Below are positions 16,636 through 24,360 of a stretch of DNA of 64,000 nt, in pieces. The stretch is from assembly GCF_016862175.1 (NCBI RefSeq), contig NZ_BOML01000006.1:124001-188000 (forward strand), given 5' to 3'. Made by a program: the position numbers and the translations under genes. Under the pieces are notes generated by a model. That model had not been told where the DNA came from, did no database searches, and saw only the letters and a list, made by a program, of their open reading frames with translations. The stretch is from Paractinoplanes durhamensis. GTDB lineage: Bacteria; Actinomycetota; Actinomycetes; Mycobacteriales; Micromonosporaceae. Each line of letters begins with the position of its first letter. Position 1 is the first letter of the stretch.

Positions 16636-16641
16636 ACCATA
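16636..16641 (-). promoter_or_regulatory. -10 box of a leaderless promoter for dapE
   Basis: TATGGT on the minus strand, 7 bases before ATG 16628. It lies about 45 bases from the divergent dapD box, so both promoters share one short region. Confidence 0.55.
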
Positions 16642-16686
16642 CCGGGCCAGGGTGAATCACCCTCAGAGTTACGATTCTCGTCACGA

Positions 16687-16692
16687 TAGGGT
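16687..16692 (+). promoter_or_regulatory. -10 box of a leaderless promoter for dapD
   Basis: TAGGGT, 7 bases before GTG 16700. It decides between GTG 16691 and GTG 16700 in favour of the latter, because GTG 16691 overlaps the box. Confidence 0.55.
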
Positions 16693-16699
16693 GCGGTAC

Positions 16700-17647
16700 G
16701 TGGACACCGCGATCTCGACCTCGCCTGCCTGGGGCATCGGCCTCGCCACCGTTACCGCCGACGGCCAGGTGCTCGACACCTGGTTCGCCGAGGGCTTCCT
16801 CGGCCTCGGCGCGGAGCCGGCCGAGCCGCCCGTGCTGCCCGCCGGACTGACCGGCCCCCGCACGCTGCCCGGCCTGAGCACGGTCGAGGTCCGCGTCGCG
16901 ATCGGCTCGCTGGCCGACCCGATCAAGGACGCCTCGGACGCCTACCTGCGCCTCCACCTGCTGTCGCACCGGCTGGTCGTGCCCAACTCGATCAACCTGG
17001 ACGGCATCTTCGGCTCGCTGGCCAACGTGGCCTGGACCTCGGCCGGCCCGTGCCCGGCCGACCGGGTCGACGAGCTGCGCTTCCTCGAGCGCGCGGCCGG
17101 CCGCCACCTGAGCGTCTACGGCGTCGACAAGTTCCCGCGGATGACCGACTACGTCGTCCCGGCCGGGGTGCGGATCGCCGACGCCGACCGGGTGCGCCTC
17201 GGCGCCCACCTGGCCACCGGCACCACCGTCATGCACGAGGGCTTCGTCAACTTCAACGCCGGCACGCTGGGCACCTCGATGGTCGAGGGCCGCATCGTGC
17301 AGGGCGTGGTGGTCGGCGACGGCTCCGACATCGGCGGCGGGTCGTCCATCATGGGCACCCTCTCCGGTGGCGGAAAAGACCGGGTCAGCATCGGTGAGCG
17401 CAGCCTGCTCGGGGCGAACGCCGGCATCGGCATCTCGCTCGGCGACGACTGCGTGGTCGCGGCCGGCATCTACATCACGGCCGGCTCCAAGATCACCCTG
17501 CCGGACGGCCGGGTGGTCAAGGCCCGCGAGCTGTCGGGGCAGAACAACCTGCTCTTCTGGCAGAACTCGGTGACCGGCACGCTCGAGGCGAAGCCGCGCA
17601 GCGGCACCGGCATCGAACTGAACGCCGCGCTGCACGTCAACGCCTGA
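16700..17647 (+). CDS. dapD: Tetrahydrodipicolinate N-succinyltransferase (actinobacterial type)
   Basis: 315 residues. Transfers succinate from succinyl-CoA to tetrahydrodipicolinate, the entry step of the succinylase branch to diaminopimelate. The C-terminal half shows hexapeptide repeats of a left-handed beta helix ([45 protein letters not shown]). The N-terminal domain [17 protein letters not shown] is that of the actinobacterial DapD. It acts as a trimer in relatives. The last 11 bases overlap the end of the convergent lysG gene. Confidence 0.95.
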   Translation: MDTAISTSPAWGIGLATVTADGQVLDTWFAEGFLGLGAEPAEPPVLPAGLTGPRTLPGLSTVEVRVAIGSLADPIKDASDAYLRLHLLSHRLVVPNSINLDGIFGSLANVAWTSAGPCPADRVDELRFLERAAGRHLSVYGVDKFPRMTDYVVPAGVRIADADRVRLGAHLATGTTVMHEGFVNFNAGTLGTSMVEGRIVQGVVVGDGSDIGGGSSIMGTLSGGGKDRVSIGERSLLGANAGIGISLGDDCVVAAGIYITAGSKITLPDGRVVKARELSGQNNLLFWQNSVTGTLEAKPRSGTGIELNAALHVNA

Positions 17648-18449
17648 GGGCTTCCGCGGCGGCCGCCTTGACCGCCGCGGTCAGCTCACGCAGCAGGGCC
17701 GAGTCGATCTTCCAATACTGCCAATAGAGCGGCACGTCGAGATGCGTCCCCGGGACCATCTCGACGTAGTGACCGGCGGCGATGTCCGGCCGGGCGTTCG
17801 ACTCCGGCACCATGCCCCAGCCGAGGCCGAGCCGGATCGCCTCGATGAAGGCGGCCGCCGACGGCACGTAGTGCACCGGCGGGTTCCCGGGCCGGTCCAT
17901 CGTCGCCAGGAATCGGTGTTGCAGCTGGTCCTTGCGGTTGTAAACGATCATCGGGACGAGCTCCGGGGACGCGCCGACGGCCAGGTACCGCATCGCGCCG
18001 AGCGGTTCGATCCGGCATCCCTGCACCGGCACGTGCTCGGCGGTCACCGCCGCCATCGCCGTGCCGGAACGCAGCAGATCGGCGGTGAAGTCCTGGTCAT
18101 CGGTGTGCAACCCGTACTGCGGACCGGGCACCGCGGCCAGCGCCGGCAGGAACCACAGATGCAGCGAGTCCGCGTTCACCACGATCGACACCCGGGTGCG
18201 GTCCCGTGCCTGCGCCAGCGCCTCCCGTTCCAGCAGCGCGACCTGCCCGGCGAACCGGACCAGCGCCTGACCGGCCGTCGTCGCCACGCACGGCTTGGCC
18301 CGCCGGACCAGCACCTGGCCGACGGCGCTCTCCAGCGCCTTGATCCGCTGGCTCACCGCCGACGGCGTCACGTGCAGCTGCCGGGCCGCCGCTTCGAAAC
18401 TGCCGGTCTCGATCACGGCCTGGAACGTCGTCAACTGCACCTGATCCAC
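17637..18449 (-). CDS. lysG: LysR-family regulator of lysine export (LysG/ArgP type)
   Basis: 270 residues. The N-terminal helix-turn-helix ([33 protein letters not shown]) and substrate domain match the ArgP/IciA/LysG subfamily. In Corynebacterium LysG activates lysE when basic amino acids accumulate. Here it is divergent from lysE with a 71-base shared promoter region, the same arrangement. GTG 18449 carries a TAGTTT box 7 bases upstream, again leaderless. It overlaps dapD tail-to-tail by 11 bases. Confidence 0.9.
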   Translation of the reverse strand: MDQVQLTTFQAVIETGSFEAAARQLHVTPSAVSQRIKALESAVGQVLVRRAKPCVATTAGQALVRFAGQVALLEREALAQARDRTRVSIVVNADSLHLWFLPALAAVPGPQYGLHTDDQDFTADLLRSGTAMAAVTAEHVPVQGCRIEPLGAMRYLAVGASPELVPMIVYNRKDQLQHRFLATMDRPGNPPVHYVPSAAAFIEAIRLGLGWGMVPESNARPDIAAGHYVEMVPGTHLDVPLYWQYWKIDSALLRELTAAVKAAAAEALRR

Positions 18450-18456
18450 ATAAGCA

Positions 18457-18462
18457 AAACTA
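18457..18462 (-). promoter_or_regulatory. -10 box of a leaderless promoter for lysG
   Basis: TAGTTT on the minus strand, 7 bases before GTG 18449. It lies only 46 bases from the lysE box; a LysG operator would have to cover or sit between both. Confidence 0.45.
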
Positions 18463-18507
18463 AACCAACGTCAAAATCTTTAGCTGGTGTACGCCGTGAG
18501 CAGTGCC

Positions 18508-18513
18508 TAGCGT
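18508..18513 (+). promoter_or_regulatory. -10 box of a leaderless promoter for lysE
   Basis: TAGCGT, 7 bases before GTG 18521. It favours GTG 18521 over the in-frame GTG 18503. Confidence 0.5.
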
Positions 18514-18520
18514 CGAATCC

Positions 18521-19120
18521 GTGCTCACCTCCGTGCTCGCCGGGTTCCTCGCCTCGGCCGTCCTGATCATCGCCATCGGCGCCCAGAACGCCTTCGTCCT
18601 GCGCCAGGGCCTGCGCCGCGAACACGTCATCGCGGTGGTGGCGGTCTGCGCCCTGTCCGACCTGATGCTGATCCTGGCGGGCATCGGCGGCCTCGGCGCG
18701 GTGGTCACCGCCCGGCCGGACACGGTCACGGTCATCCGCTGGGTCGGGGCGGCCTTCCTTATGGCGTACGCCGTCCTCGCGGCCCGCCGCGCGATGCGGC
18801 CCACCCGGCTGAATCCGGCCGAGCGGGCGCCCGCGACGCTCGGCGCGACCGTACTGACCTGCCTGGCCCTCACCTATCTCAATCCGCACGTCTACCTGGA
18901 CACCGTGCTGCTGCTCGGCTCGATCGCCCAGCGGCACCCGCATCGCTGGCTCTTCGGGATCGGCGCCGCCGCGGCCAGCCTGGTCTGGTTCACCGCGCTC
19001 GGCCTGGGCGCGCACCGACTGGCCCCGCTGCTCGCCAAGCCGACCGCGTGGCGCGTGCTGGACGGCGTAATCTCGCTGGTCATGGTCGGGGTCGCGGCCA
19101 GTCTGCTGATAGGCGCTTGA
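18521..19120 (+). CDS. lysE: LysE/ArgO-family basic amino acid exporter
   Basis: 199 residues with five to six hydrophobic segments. The signature IGAQNAFVLRQGLRREHV near the start and LTYLNPHVYLDTVLLLG in the middle are typical of LysE and ArgO, which expel lysine or arginine using the membrane potential. GTG 18521 was chosen over GTG 18503 because a TAGCGT box precedes it by 7 bases. Divergent lysG is its expected activator. Together with dapD and dapE it makes a compact lysine synthesis and overflow block. Substrate could be lysine, arginine or both. Confidence 0.92.
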   Translation: MLTSVLAGFLASAVLIIAIGAQNAFVLRQGLRREHVIAVVAVCALSDLMLILAGIGGLGAVVTARPDTVTVIRWVGAAFLMAYAVLAARRAMRPTRLNPAERAPATLGATVLTCLALTYLNPHVYLDTVLLLGSIAQRHPHRWLFGIGAAAASLVWFTALGLGAHRLAPLLAKPTAWRVLDGVISLVMVGVAASLLIGA

Positions 19121-19147
19121 CCCTCCACCTGGGTGAGACACCAGAGT
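19117..19147 (+). promoter_or_regulatory. MerR-type promoter of the MerR-clamp gene (wide spacer with dyad)
   Basis: TTGACC (19117-19122, overlapping the lysE stop codon) and CAGAGT (19142-19147) are separated by 19 bases, the stretched spacing typical of MerR-controlled promoters. The spacer contains an imperfect dyad, CTCCACCTGGGTGAG. Seven bases after the -10 box comes GTG 19155. The most likely regulator is the MerR-like protein encoded right there, i.e. autoregulation; this is an inference. Confidence 0.5.
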
Positions 19148-19154
19148 CTGCGGG

Positions 19155-20210
19155 GTGCGAGGAGAGATGCGCGGCATCGGCGAGGTGGCCCGGGCCAGTG
19201 GGCTTTCGGTGAGTGCGCTGCGGTTCTACGACGGCGCCGGGGTGCTGGTGCCGGCCGAGGTCGACCCGGCGACCGGCTATCGCCGGTATGCCGACGATCA
19301 GATCCGGGCGGCCCGGCTGATCGCCGGGCTGCGCCGGGTGGGCCTGCCGGTCACCGAGATCGCGCAGGCGGTGCGCGACCTGGGCGACCCCGATGCGGTC
19401 CGCCGTCAGCTGGAGCACCACCGTCGACGGCTCGAGGACGGTCTGGCCGATGCCAAGCGTGAACTCCTCCGCATCCACACCCTGCTCGACCTGGAGGAGA
19501 ACCTGATGACCCGGATCACCCTGCCCGCGGCCGCACTCGCCGCGAGCCTGAACGCCGTCCGTTTCGCCGCCACCGACCCGTCCGGCATGCTGCCCGGCGT
19601 GCTGTTCGAGACCGACGGCGACATGCTCACCCTGGTGGCGACCGACCGCTACCGGATGGCGATGGCGACCACGCCGGTCACCGTCGAGGGGCCGCCGGTG
19701 CGGCTGTTGCTGCCGGTGGCGTTCGTCGACGAGTTACTGCCGCCGGCGGCCGGCCCGGTCGTGCTCGACCTGGCCGCCAAGAGCATCCGGGCCGAGATCG
19801 GCGACCGGGTGATCGACGACGAACCACTGCCGGTGGACTTCCCCGACTACCGCCGGGTGCTGGCCGAGCGGAACGAGCCGACCAGCCGGGTCACGATCGA
19901 CGCCGCGGCCCTGCGGGCGACGGTGGAGTCGGCCCCGACCGCGCGGCGGGAGCACGCCGGCAACTCGTACGACCTGGTGATCCTCGGTCTTGACCAGGCC
20001 GGCAGCGTGCGGATGGCGGCCGAGAGCGAGTGGACCCAGGCCGCCGAGCGGCACGTCGCGGTCAACCGGGAGTTCCTCCTCGACGCGCTCGACGCCGCCG
20101 GTGGGCCGGGTCAGCTCGTGCTGGAGCTGGACGGTCCGATCCATCCGCTCGCCGTGCGGTTGGCGGGCGACGACTCGCGCCTCTCGATCCTGATGCCGGT
20201 CCGCGACTGA
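19155..20210 (+). CDS. MerR-type regulator fused to a DNA polymerase III beta-clamp fold
   Basis: 351 residues. Residues about 5-75 are a MerR winged helix (IGEVARASGLSVSALRFYDG, GYRRYADDQI), followed by a coiled-coil dimerisation helix to about residue 113. Residues 117-351 resemble sliding-clamp (DnaN) domains: TRITLPAAALAASLNAVRFA, LTLVATDRYRMA, NREFLLDALDAAG and the typical final LSILMPVRD. The clamp part is two domains long rather than three, so it is not a replicative clamp and is probably the sensor domain of a transcription factor. GTG 19155 is leaderless in layout; ATG 19167 (AGGAG two bases away) is the alternative start. A 32-bp palindrome terminates the unit. Confidence 0.85.
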   Translation: MRGEMRGIGEVARASGLSVSALRFYDGAGVLVPAEVDPATGYRRYADDQIRAARLIAGLRRVGLPVTEIAQAVRDLGDPDAVRRQLEHHRRRLEDGLADAKRELLRIHTLLDLEENLMTRITLPAAALAASLNAVRFAATDPSGMLPGVLFETDGDMLTLVATDRYRMAMATTPVTVEGPPVRLLLPVAFVDELLPPAAGPVVLDLAAKSIRAEIGDRVIDDEPLPVDFPDYRRVLAERNEPTSRVTIDAAALRATVESAPTARREHAGNSYDLVILGLDQAGSVRMAAESEWTQAAERHVAVNREFLLDALDAAGGPGQLVLELDGPIHPLAVRLAGDDSRLSILMPVRD

Positions 20211-20248
20211 CCAGCGGCAAAACAGGTCGAACAGGCATACGAGGTGCC

Positions 20249-20280
20249 GATCCACTCGGCCGGGCCCGGCCGAGTGGATC
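20249..20280 (+). terminator. Perfect 32-bp palindrome, probable terminator
   Basis: GATCCACTCGGCCGGG and its exact complement, with no unpaired base between the arms, begin 38 bases after the stop of the MerR-clamp gene. As RNA it folds into a very stable hairpin. A regulator operator is the alternative reading. Confidence 0.65.
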
Positions 20281-20354
20281 GTGGATGCCATACCGTAACC
20301 ATGTTTCGAGCTTGAGTCATGTCACAACGACGCCTGTTGCACAGGTCCCCTGGC

Positions 20355-20360
20355 TACCGT
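20355..20360 (+). promoter_or_regulatory. -10 box of a leaderless promoter for the methyltransferase
   Basis: TACCGT, 6 bases before GTG 20367; the same hexamer and spacing as the acyltransferase promoter at 2327. Confidence 0.5.
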
Positions 20361-20366
20361 CGTCTG

Positions 20367-21116
20367 GTGCGCAGCGGGCAGCAGTACGGCGACTCGGCCG
20401 ACTCGACCATGACCGCCGCCGCCCTGGGCGAACGAGCCACCGGCTGGGAGTTCGCCTGGCTCGACGGGCGGGGCGGCGGGCCGTCCTGGTCATACCCGGA
20501 GCTCGCCCGCGCCCTGCTGCGCCGGGCGCACTCCCTGCTCGACCTCGACACCGGCAGCGGCGAGCTGCTCGCCGAGCTGGCCCCGCTGCCGGCGCACACC
20601 GTGGCCGTGGAGAGCTGGGCCCGCAACACCCCGGTCGCCATCGACCGGCTCGCGCCCTTCGGCGTGGACGTGCGGGCCGAGCTGCCCGGCGGCGAGGACG
20701 AGTTCGACGTCGTGCTCAGCCGGCACGGACGGCTGCCCGCCGCCGACATCTTCCGCCTCCTGCGCCCCGGCGGCCGGTTGCTCAGCCAGCAGGTCGGCCA
20801 CGACGACCTGGCCGGCCTCAATACCGCACTCGGCGCACCCCCGCCCTACCACCGCCTCTGGAACGCCGAGGTCGCCGTCGCCTCCCTCGAGGCAGCCGGC
20901 CTCGAGGTCGTCGACGTGCGCGAGGAGCGCCCGGCCGTCGCGTTCCACGATGTCGGCGAAGTGGTCCGGCAACTGCGTGACCTGCCCTGGCAGATCCGGG
21001 ACTTCACCCCCCAGCGGTACGCGGCGGCCCTCGAACGGCTCGATTCGTTCATCCGCCTGCACGGCGAATTCACCGTCGCCGCACACCGCTTCCTTGTCCA
21101 AGCAGTTCGCAGTTAG
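20367..21116 (+). CDS. Class I SAM-dependent methyltransferase
   Basis: 249 residues. Motif I is LLDLDTGSGELLAEL, followed by an acidic residue at the end of strand 2 (VAVESWARN), FDVVLSRHG and LLRPGGRLLSQQVG, the usual Rossmann methyltransferase order. The substrate is not deducible. GTG 20367 has a TACCGT box upstream; ATG 20409 is an alternative start that would remove 14 residues. It precedes a nitrilase-like gene by 35 bases, so the two may be co-transcribed. Confidence 0.85.
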   Translation: MRSGQQYGDSADSTMTAAALGERATGWEFAWLDGRGGGPSWSYPELARALLRRAHSLLDLDTGSGELLAELAPLPAHTVAVESWARNTPVAIDRLAPFGVDVRAELPGGEDEFDVVLSRHGRLPAADIFRLLRPGGRLLSQQVGHDDLAGLNTALGAPPPYHRLWNAEVAVASLEAAGLEVVDVREERPAVAFHDVGEVVRQLRDLPWQIRDFTPQRYAAALERLDSFIRLHGEFTVAAHRFLVQAVRS

Positions 21117-21151
21117 CCTCAACCCACATCCCCCCAAAGGAAGATCGGCCC

Positions 21152-21859
21152 ATGCGCTCCTTGGTCATCGCCGTTGCTCAACCGCGCATCATTCCGCTCG
21201 ACGTCACCACCAACGTGCTCGTCCACGCGGCCGCCGTGCGCGCGGCGGCGTCCCGAGTGGTCGTCTTCCCCGAGTTGTCCCTGACCGGCTATGAGCTGGA
21301 CGCGCCGATCGTGGCCGTCGACGACCCACGGCTGGCGCCGCTCGTCGAGGCGTGCGCGGCCACCGACACCGTCGCGCTGGTCGGGGCGCCGATCGAGGGG
21401 CCCTACATCGCGACGCTGGCCGTCGACGGTGACGGGGTCCGGGTCGCCTACCGCAAGCAGTTCCCGCACACCAGCGAGGAGCGCTTCCGCCCCGGGCCGG
21501 GGCCGGAGGTGCTCGAGGTGGACGGGTGGCGGCTCGGCCTGGCGATCTGCCGGGACACCGGCGTCGCCGAGCACGCCGACGTGACCGCGACCCTCGGCAT
21601 CGACGCGTACGTGGCCGGCATCGTCGACTCGCCGGCCGGTGAGCTCGTCGCGGGCGAGCGGGCCCAGCGGATCACCACCGAGCACGGGGTCTGGGTGGCG
21701 TTCTCCTCGTTCGCCGGGCCGACCGGCGGCGGGTACACCGAGACGGCCGGCCGCTCCGGCATCTGGACGCCGAACGGCCGGGTGGCGGCCCGAGCCGGCC
21801 GCGCCGTCGGCGAGATGGCCCGCGCCACGATGGTGGCCGAGTCGCTCGCCCACCTCTAG
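21152..21859 (+). CDS. Carbon-nitrogen hydrolase (nitrilase superfamily)
   Basis: 235 residues. The catalytic triad is intact: Glu41 in FPELSLTGYE, Lys102 in YRKQFPH and Cys133 in LAICRDTG. Members hydrolyse amides, nitriles or N-carbamoyl compounds in the cytoplasm. It is slightly shorter than typical amidases (about 260-280). ATG 21152 has an AAAGGAAG Shine-Dalgarno sequence. A ridA-like remnant follows 7 bases later; RidA and nitrilase-type enzymes both deal with reactive or deaminated nitrogen metabolites, so they may once have been an operon. Confidence 0.9.
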   Translation: MRSLVIAVAQPRIIPLDVTTNVLVHAAAVRAAASRVVVFPELSLTGYELDAPIVAVDDPRLAPLVEACAATDTVALVGAPIEGPYIATLAVDGDGVRVAYRKQFPHTSEERFRPGPGPEVLEVDGWRLGLAICRDTGVAEHADVTATLGIDAYVAGIVDSPAGELVAGERAQRITTEHGVWVAFSSFAGPTGGGYTETAGRSGIWTPNGRVAARAGRAVGEMARATMVAESLAHL

Positions 21860-21866
21860 GCAACAC

Positions 21867-22113
21867 GTGGTGCAGCATCACATCCGGCCGGACGGCACGC
21901 CGCCGACCAGCGGCTACAGCCACGCCGTGACCGTCACCGGGCCGATGGTGCTGGTCTCCGGGCAGGTGCCCCTCGACAGCGAGGGGCGCCTCGTCGGCTC
22001 CGGCGATGCTCGACCCGCAGCGGCCGCCGGCCAGCTCCCTGGTTCAGGTGAGCGGTCTCGTGCAGCCCGCCTTCCTCGTCGAGATCGAGGCCATCGCGGC
22101 GCTGCCGTCTTGA
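21867..22113 (+). pseudogene. Decayed RidA/YjgF-family gene
   Basis: From GTG 21867/21870 the frame reads HHIRPDGTPPTSGYSHAVTV and VLVSGQVPLDSEGRLVGSGDA, a normal RidA N-terminus. The C-terminal end (RPPASSLVQVSGLVQPAFLV, then EIEAIAALPS and a stop at 22111) is in another frame starting at about 22021. Roughly 50 central residues, including the segment between the two halves of the fold, are missing. The cause is an internal deletion that also shifted the frame. RidA hydrolyses reactive enamine/imine intermediates; this copy cannot form the fold. Confidence 0.8.
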
Positions 22114-22140
22114 CAGAGCCATAGCCATCTTGCCTCTTTC

Positions 22141-22165
22141 AGCTGAATCGGCCGCCGATTCGGCT
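22141..22165 (+). terminator. Hairpin after the nitrilase/ridA unit
   Basis: An 11-bp stem (AGCTGAATCGG with CCGATTCGGCT, one wobble) and a CCG loop. A related hairpin, AGCCGAATC/GATGCGGCT, occurs at 24419-24443 in the equivalent position before the second secreted cassette, so it may also belong to the cassette leader rather than only terminate the upstream unit. Confidence 0.5.
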
Positions 22166-22555
22166 AATTCGTTAGGGTAAGCGCGGTGATTATGACCCTT
22201 TCAAATCACGATCAAACGCACCCCATATTCATGTTGCAAGGGTATTTCGGGGCCCGCCAGGGCTAGTCGATCTTCAGATGTCTTGCGCATGTTGCGGTCG
22301 GGCGCCGATCGATGATTCAGCAGGTCAAGGCGTTTTCGGCACCGTCGCGGCAGCGAGTTGGCTTGATCTTTCCGGCTCCGGACCACCGTTCGGGGTAATC
22401 CGGACGGCCTCCACTCGGTGGCTCAGCGTTCCGAACAGGACACACGTACGCCCTATCGCCGCGTTATTCGGAGTCGGTCATCTTTGTCGCAGCGCCGGAA
22501 CGCCTTCGAGGCCCGGCCCACACAAATTCCGAGCCGTTCCTGGAGGAACTTCCTC
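22166..22555 (+). other. Long non-coding leader of secreted cassette 1
   Basis: About 390 bases with lower GC and no credible gene. Several blocks recur in the same order before cassette 2: ACACGTA (22442), CCCTATCGCC (22451-22460), GGTCATCT (22476-22483), a GCAG-GCCGGA block near 22490-22499, and CCGTTCC next to GGAGGAAC (SD at 22542-22546). Promoter and long 5' leader were evidently duplicated with the genes. Whether the CCCTATCG block is a -10 element of a special sigma factor is unknown. Confidence 0.5.
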
Positions 22556-23080
22556 ATGCGCAAGATGACCAAGCGTTCCACCGCCATCGTCGCCGGCGTC
22601 GCCGTCGTGGCCCTCGGCGGGACCGCTGCCTTCGCCGCCGTGTCCGGCTGGTTCAACGGCGCGGACAGCAACGTGACGGCATCAACCGCGGAGATCAAGC
22701 CGGTTACCGCCCGAATCACGGTGGGAAGCAACCTGTGGGCCGGCAAGACGGTCGACGCGGACGTGACGATCGGTAACTACAACGAGTTCAAGGTCAAGGC
22801 CACGGAGGTCAAGGCCGGCTCGATCGTCGTCAGCGCTTACAACAACGCGTCCGATGCCGCCCGAGAGTCGGGCGCCGTTGGGGGTTGCGGCACCAACGAG
22901 GCTGACATCGAGCTCGGTAGCCTGCCCACCGCCGGCATCCTCGTCGACCCCGGCAAGTGGTCGCTGTCCCAGACCCTCACCAAATTCGTCACCATGAAGG
23001 CCACTGCAGACCCTGCCTGCGCAGGCAAGGTCCTCCGCATCAACTTCACGCTCGACGGCGAACTCGTCAATACCCCCTGA
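22556..23080 (+). CDS. Secreted protein A1 of tandem cassette 1, unknown function
   Basis: 174 residues with a clear signal peptide (MRKMTKRSTAIVAGVAVV followed by ALGGTAAFA). The mature part has an alternating beta pattern: LWAGKTVDADVTIGNYNEF, then KVKATEVKAGSIVVSAYN, and two cysteines (GGCGTN and DPACAGK) likely to form a disulfide. The layout resembles small Ig-like exported proteins; a distant similarity to TasA/CalY-type fibre proteins is possible but not shown. SD GGAGG lies 9 bases before ATG 22556; upstream in-frame starts lack an RBS and signal peptide. It is the first gene of a three-gene unit. Confidence 0.75.
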   Translation: MRKMTKRSTAIVAGVAVVALGGTAAFAAVSGWFNGADSNVTASTAEIKPVTARITVGSNLWAGKTVDADVTIGNYNEFKVKATEVKAGSIVVSAYNNASDAARESGAVGGCGTNEADIELGSLPTAGILVDPGKWSLSQTLTKFVTMKATADPACAGKVLRINFTLDGELVNTP

Positions 23081-23142
23081 TGAAACGCGGTGAGGGCGAC
23101 TCTCGCCCCCACCATCTGCCCACCTTTTGCTGGAGCTGAAGC

Positions 23143-23604
23143 GTGAACTGGCGGATGACCCTCGGCAGCCTTGCGTTGATCACTCTGCCGCTGGCCACGA
23201 TCGACTCGCCTCCGGTGAGCGAGTACGAGAGCCAGGGGCTCACCCTGATCGGCCATGACGGGCGCGGCCAGCGGCATTTCGCGGTCGACGGCGACGCGGT
23301 CAAGGGTCCGCATCCCGGCGCGGTCCGGCGCATCGAGGTGACCGTCGACAATCCGGAGCGGTTCGTGCTCCGGATCGACCGGCTGCGCGGCCGGGTCGTC
23401 GCCACCTCGAGCCGCGGGTGCCCGGTTGCCGGGCTACGGGTCGACGGTTACGACGGGAAGTTGCCGGTTCGGGTGGCCGCTCACGGGCGGACCACCCTGC
23501 CGGGCCGGCTGGTCGTCACCATGCCGGCGAACACCACGCCGAAGTGCGCGAGCACCCGGTTCACTATCGAGTTGGAGACCGCCGGCGCGAGGATCGGCCG
23601 ATGA
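23143..23604 (+). CDS. Exported protein B1 of tandem cassette 1, unknown function
   Basis: 153 residues, GTG start. A hydrophobic N-terminus (MTLGSLALITLPLATI) acts as signal or anchor. The rest shares the A-protein pattern: PGAVRRIEVTVDNPERFVLR, then RGCPVAG and TTPKCASTRF with two cysteines. It corresponds to B2 at 25356. The stop codon overlaps the start of C1 (ATGA), so B1 and C1 are translationally coupled. Function unknown; likely a surface-exposed beta domain. Confidence 0.72.
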   Translation: MNWRMTLGSLALITLPLATIDSPPVSEYESQGLTLIGHDGRGQRHFAVDGDAVKGPHPGAVRRIEVTVDNPERFVLRIDRLRGRVVATSSRGCPVAGLRVDGYDGKLPVRVAAHGRTTLPGRLVVTMPANTTPKCASTRFTIELETAGARIGR

Positions 23605-24305
23605 ACCGGCGGGTCGCCTACCTCGTCGTCGCGGCCACGGTCGGCGCGATGGGTGTGGCCGGGACGCTCTACGCGTACGCAAGTTGGGCTGTTCCGAGTT
23701 TGCCGGTGACCGTCAAGGTCCGTACCGAAAAAATGCCGCGCGGCGTCACGCCCAGCGTGACCAAGCAGGGCGGCGACGCCGTCGTCAGCTGGAGTGCGCA
23801 GGAGATCGGCCCGGGCTCGACGATGGATCACTACGTGGTCACGGCGCACAGCGTCGACACCCCGCCGTTGCCCGACATCACCCGCACGGTGACGGCAAGC
23901 GGCGGGGCGACCGAGACGGTGATCTTCGGCGCCGCCGAGGTGGCCGGGGGTAAGTGGTACTGGACCACGGTGCCGAAGCTCCGGCTCTGGGTGGGAACCG
24001 AGAGCGGCAAGAGCGACCGCCTCAAGTTCCCGGGCACTCCGGCGACCCCACCGGCCGGCACGATCGCAGCAGCGCGGTCGGCCGGCTCCACACCAGCGAC
24101 GACGGCGCCGACTGCCGATGCCCCCGTCGGCGCCGTCGTCGCTCCCCCGGCCGCGGCCGACCAGCCGGCGCCGACCACGCCGGCCACCGCACCGGCCGCC
24201 GACAAGCCGGTCGATGCGGCGACCACCGCTCCGGCGGCCACGCCGACCACCACGGCCCCGGCCGAAGCGCCGTCGACGACCGGGACGGAAGACACCGCTC
24301 CTTGA
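23601..24305 (+). CDS. Exported FN3-like protein C1 with Pro/Thr-rich tail
   Basis: 234 residues. A transmembrane or signal segment (VAYLVVAATVGAMGVAGTLY) is followed by a fibronectin-III-like domain, residues about 35-140 (KMPRGVTPSVTKQGGDAVVS, MDHYVVTAHSVDTPPLPDI, WYWTTVPKLRLWVGTESGKS). The last 90 residues are almost only Ala, Pro and Thr with a few Asp, the kind of extended tail that crosses cell wall and can be O-glycosylated. There is no sortase motif. ATG overlaps the B1 stop; a strong terminator follows. C2 at 25838 is its close paralogue. Confidence 0.75.
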   Translation: MNRRVAYLVVAATVGAMGVAGTLYAYASWAVPSLPVTVKVRTEKMPRGVTPSVTKQGGDAVVSWSAQEIGPGSTMDHYVVTAHSVDTPPLPDITRTVTASGGATETVIFGAAEVAGGKWYWTTVPKLRLWVGTESGKSDRLKFPGTPATPPAGTIAAARSAGSTPATTAPTADAPVGAVVAPPAAADQPAPTTPATAPAADKPVDAATTAPAATPTTTAPAEAPSTTGTEDTAP

Positions 24306-24318
24306 CCGAACCGGGAAG

Positions 24319-24360
24319 AGATCGAGCCTCCGGCGAGGTCCCGCGCCGGAGGCTCGATCT
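24319..24360 (+). terminator. Terminator of secreted cassette 1
   Basis: Perfect 17-bp stem (AGATCGAGCCTCCGGCG with its complement) and an 8-base loop, 13 bases after the C1 stop. Its sequence is nearly the same as the terminator of cassette 2 at 26479, so it was duplicated with the genes. Confidence 0.85.

Noticed and set aside
19155..20210. Replicative sliding clamp gene (dnaN) or origin region
   Set aside because: Only two clamp-like domains, fused to a MerR DNA-binding domain; no dnaA, recF or gyrB neighbours.
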